Source: Chitinophagaceae bacterium UBA1931
GTDB lineage: Bacteria > Bacteroidota > Bacteroidia > Chitinophagales > Chitinophagaceae
DNA length: 64,000 bases
Assembly (NCBI GenBank): GCA_002337125.1
Contig: DDFJ01000004.1
Location: 981,889-1,045,888, forward strand
Direction of reading: 5' to 3'
Positions 63,971 through 64,000 of this stretch are shown piece after piece; the first letter of the stretch is position 1; every line of letters starts with the position of its first letter. Both the position numbers and the translations under genes were made by a program. The notes beneath the pieces are model-generated. The model had not been told where the DNA came from and searched no databases. It saw nothing but the letters and a program-made list of their open reading frames with translations.

Positions 63971-64000
63971 TGTTAAAGAGAACAGCAAAATTAAAAATAA

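Noticed and set aside
1..64000. CRISPR arrays, insertion sequences, integrases
   Set aside because: No regular short repeats with spacers, no transposase or integrase motifs and no terminal inverted repeats were found.

Overview
The window comes from a Bacteroidota genome, most likely Chitinophagaceae. The signs are three SusC/SusD pairs, FecR anti-sigma factors with an ECF sigma factor, many lipoproteins with a Cys-Lys-rich start after the lipobox, AT-rich gene leaders without Shine-Dalgarno sequences, and a tmRNA whose tag reads GNTQYAMAA. Apart from the tmRNA (and an unusual TerC-type membrane protein), almost everything belongs to one very large glucan-utilization region on the minus strand. 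The only plus-strand protein gene is a membrane sensor/regulator.

Layout in transcription order (right to left). (1) 63601-63970 tmRNA with its own terminator. (2) 62895-63479 ECF sigma (TTG start), followed by two tandem homologous modules: FecR-SusC-SusD-LamG lipoprotein (62832-55508) and a second FecR-SusC-SusD-LamG (55147-47940) without its own sigma factor. (3) 47844-43311 heptaheme cytochrome c lipoprotein and a giant FG-GAP/ASPIC-UnbV lipoprotein. (4) 43275-35116 two GH30 enzymes, a GH144 enzyme with an N-terminal Ig-like domain, a SASA-type esterase and a second GH144 enzyme. (5) 35070-32441 TerC membrane protein, Tat-exported Gfo/Idh/MocA oxidoreductase, NagB. (6) 32422-23038 GH15-like enzyme, GH43-like enzyme, SGNH esterase, divergent GH144-like protein, and a large (alpha/alpha)6 protein with a discoidin domain. 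(7) 22998-12804 GPH sugar importer, cytoplasmic GH35, cytoplasmic GH94 phosphorylase-like enzyme, GH3 beta-glucosidase. (8) GDPD-type phosphodiesterase. (9) 8987-11887, plus strand: propeller/Y_Y_Y/LuxR sensor-regulator, divergent from SusC-SusD-triple-CBM lipoprotein-PKD lipoprotein-GH16 (8782-52).

Interpretation. The combination of PF10091/GH144 proteins, a roughly 1100-residue GH94 phosphorylase, a cytoplasmic GH35, a GPH importer and a GH3 points to beta-1,2-glucan (sophoran, cyclic beta-1,2-glucan) as a major substrate. GH16 and the two GH30s add beta-1,3- and beta-1,6-glucan cleavage. In this model the surface and periplasmic enzymes cut the polymer, esterases and perhaps the GDPD remove substituents, the GPH carrier imports oligosaccharides, and GH35/GH94 process them in the cytoplasm. 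Two separate control systems flank the enzymes: sigma/anti-sigma for the two STN-type SusCs, and a one-component LuxR-type sensor for the third SusC. The divergent promoter of the latter carries four helically phased copies of CTACATCA. The leaders of both STN-type susC genes carry a conserved hairpin plus T-run oriented as a terminator for antisense RNA.
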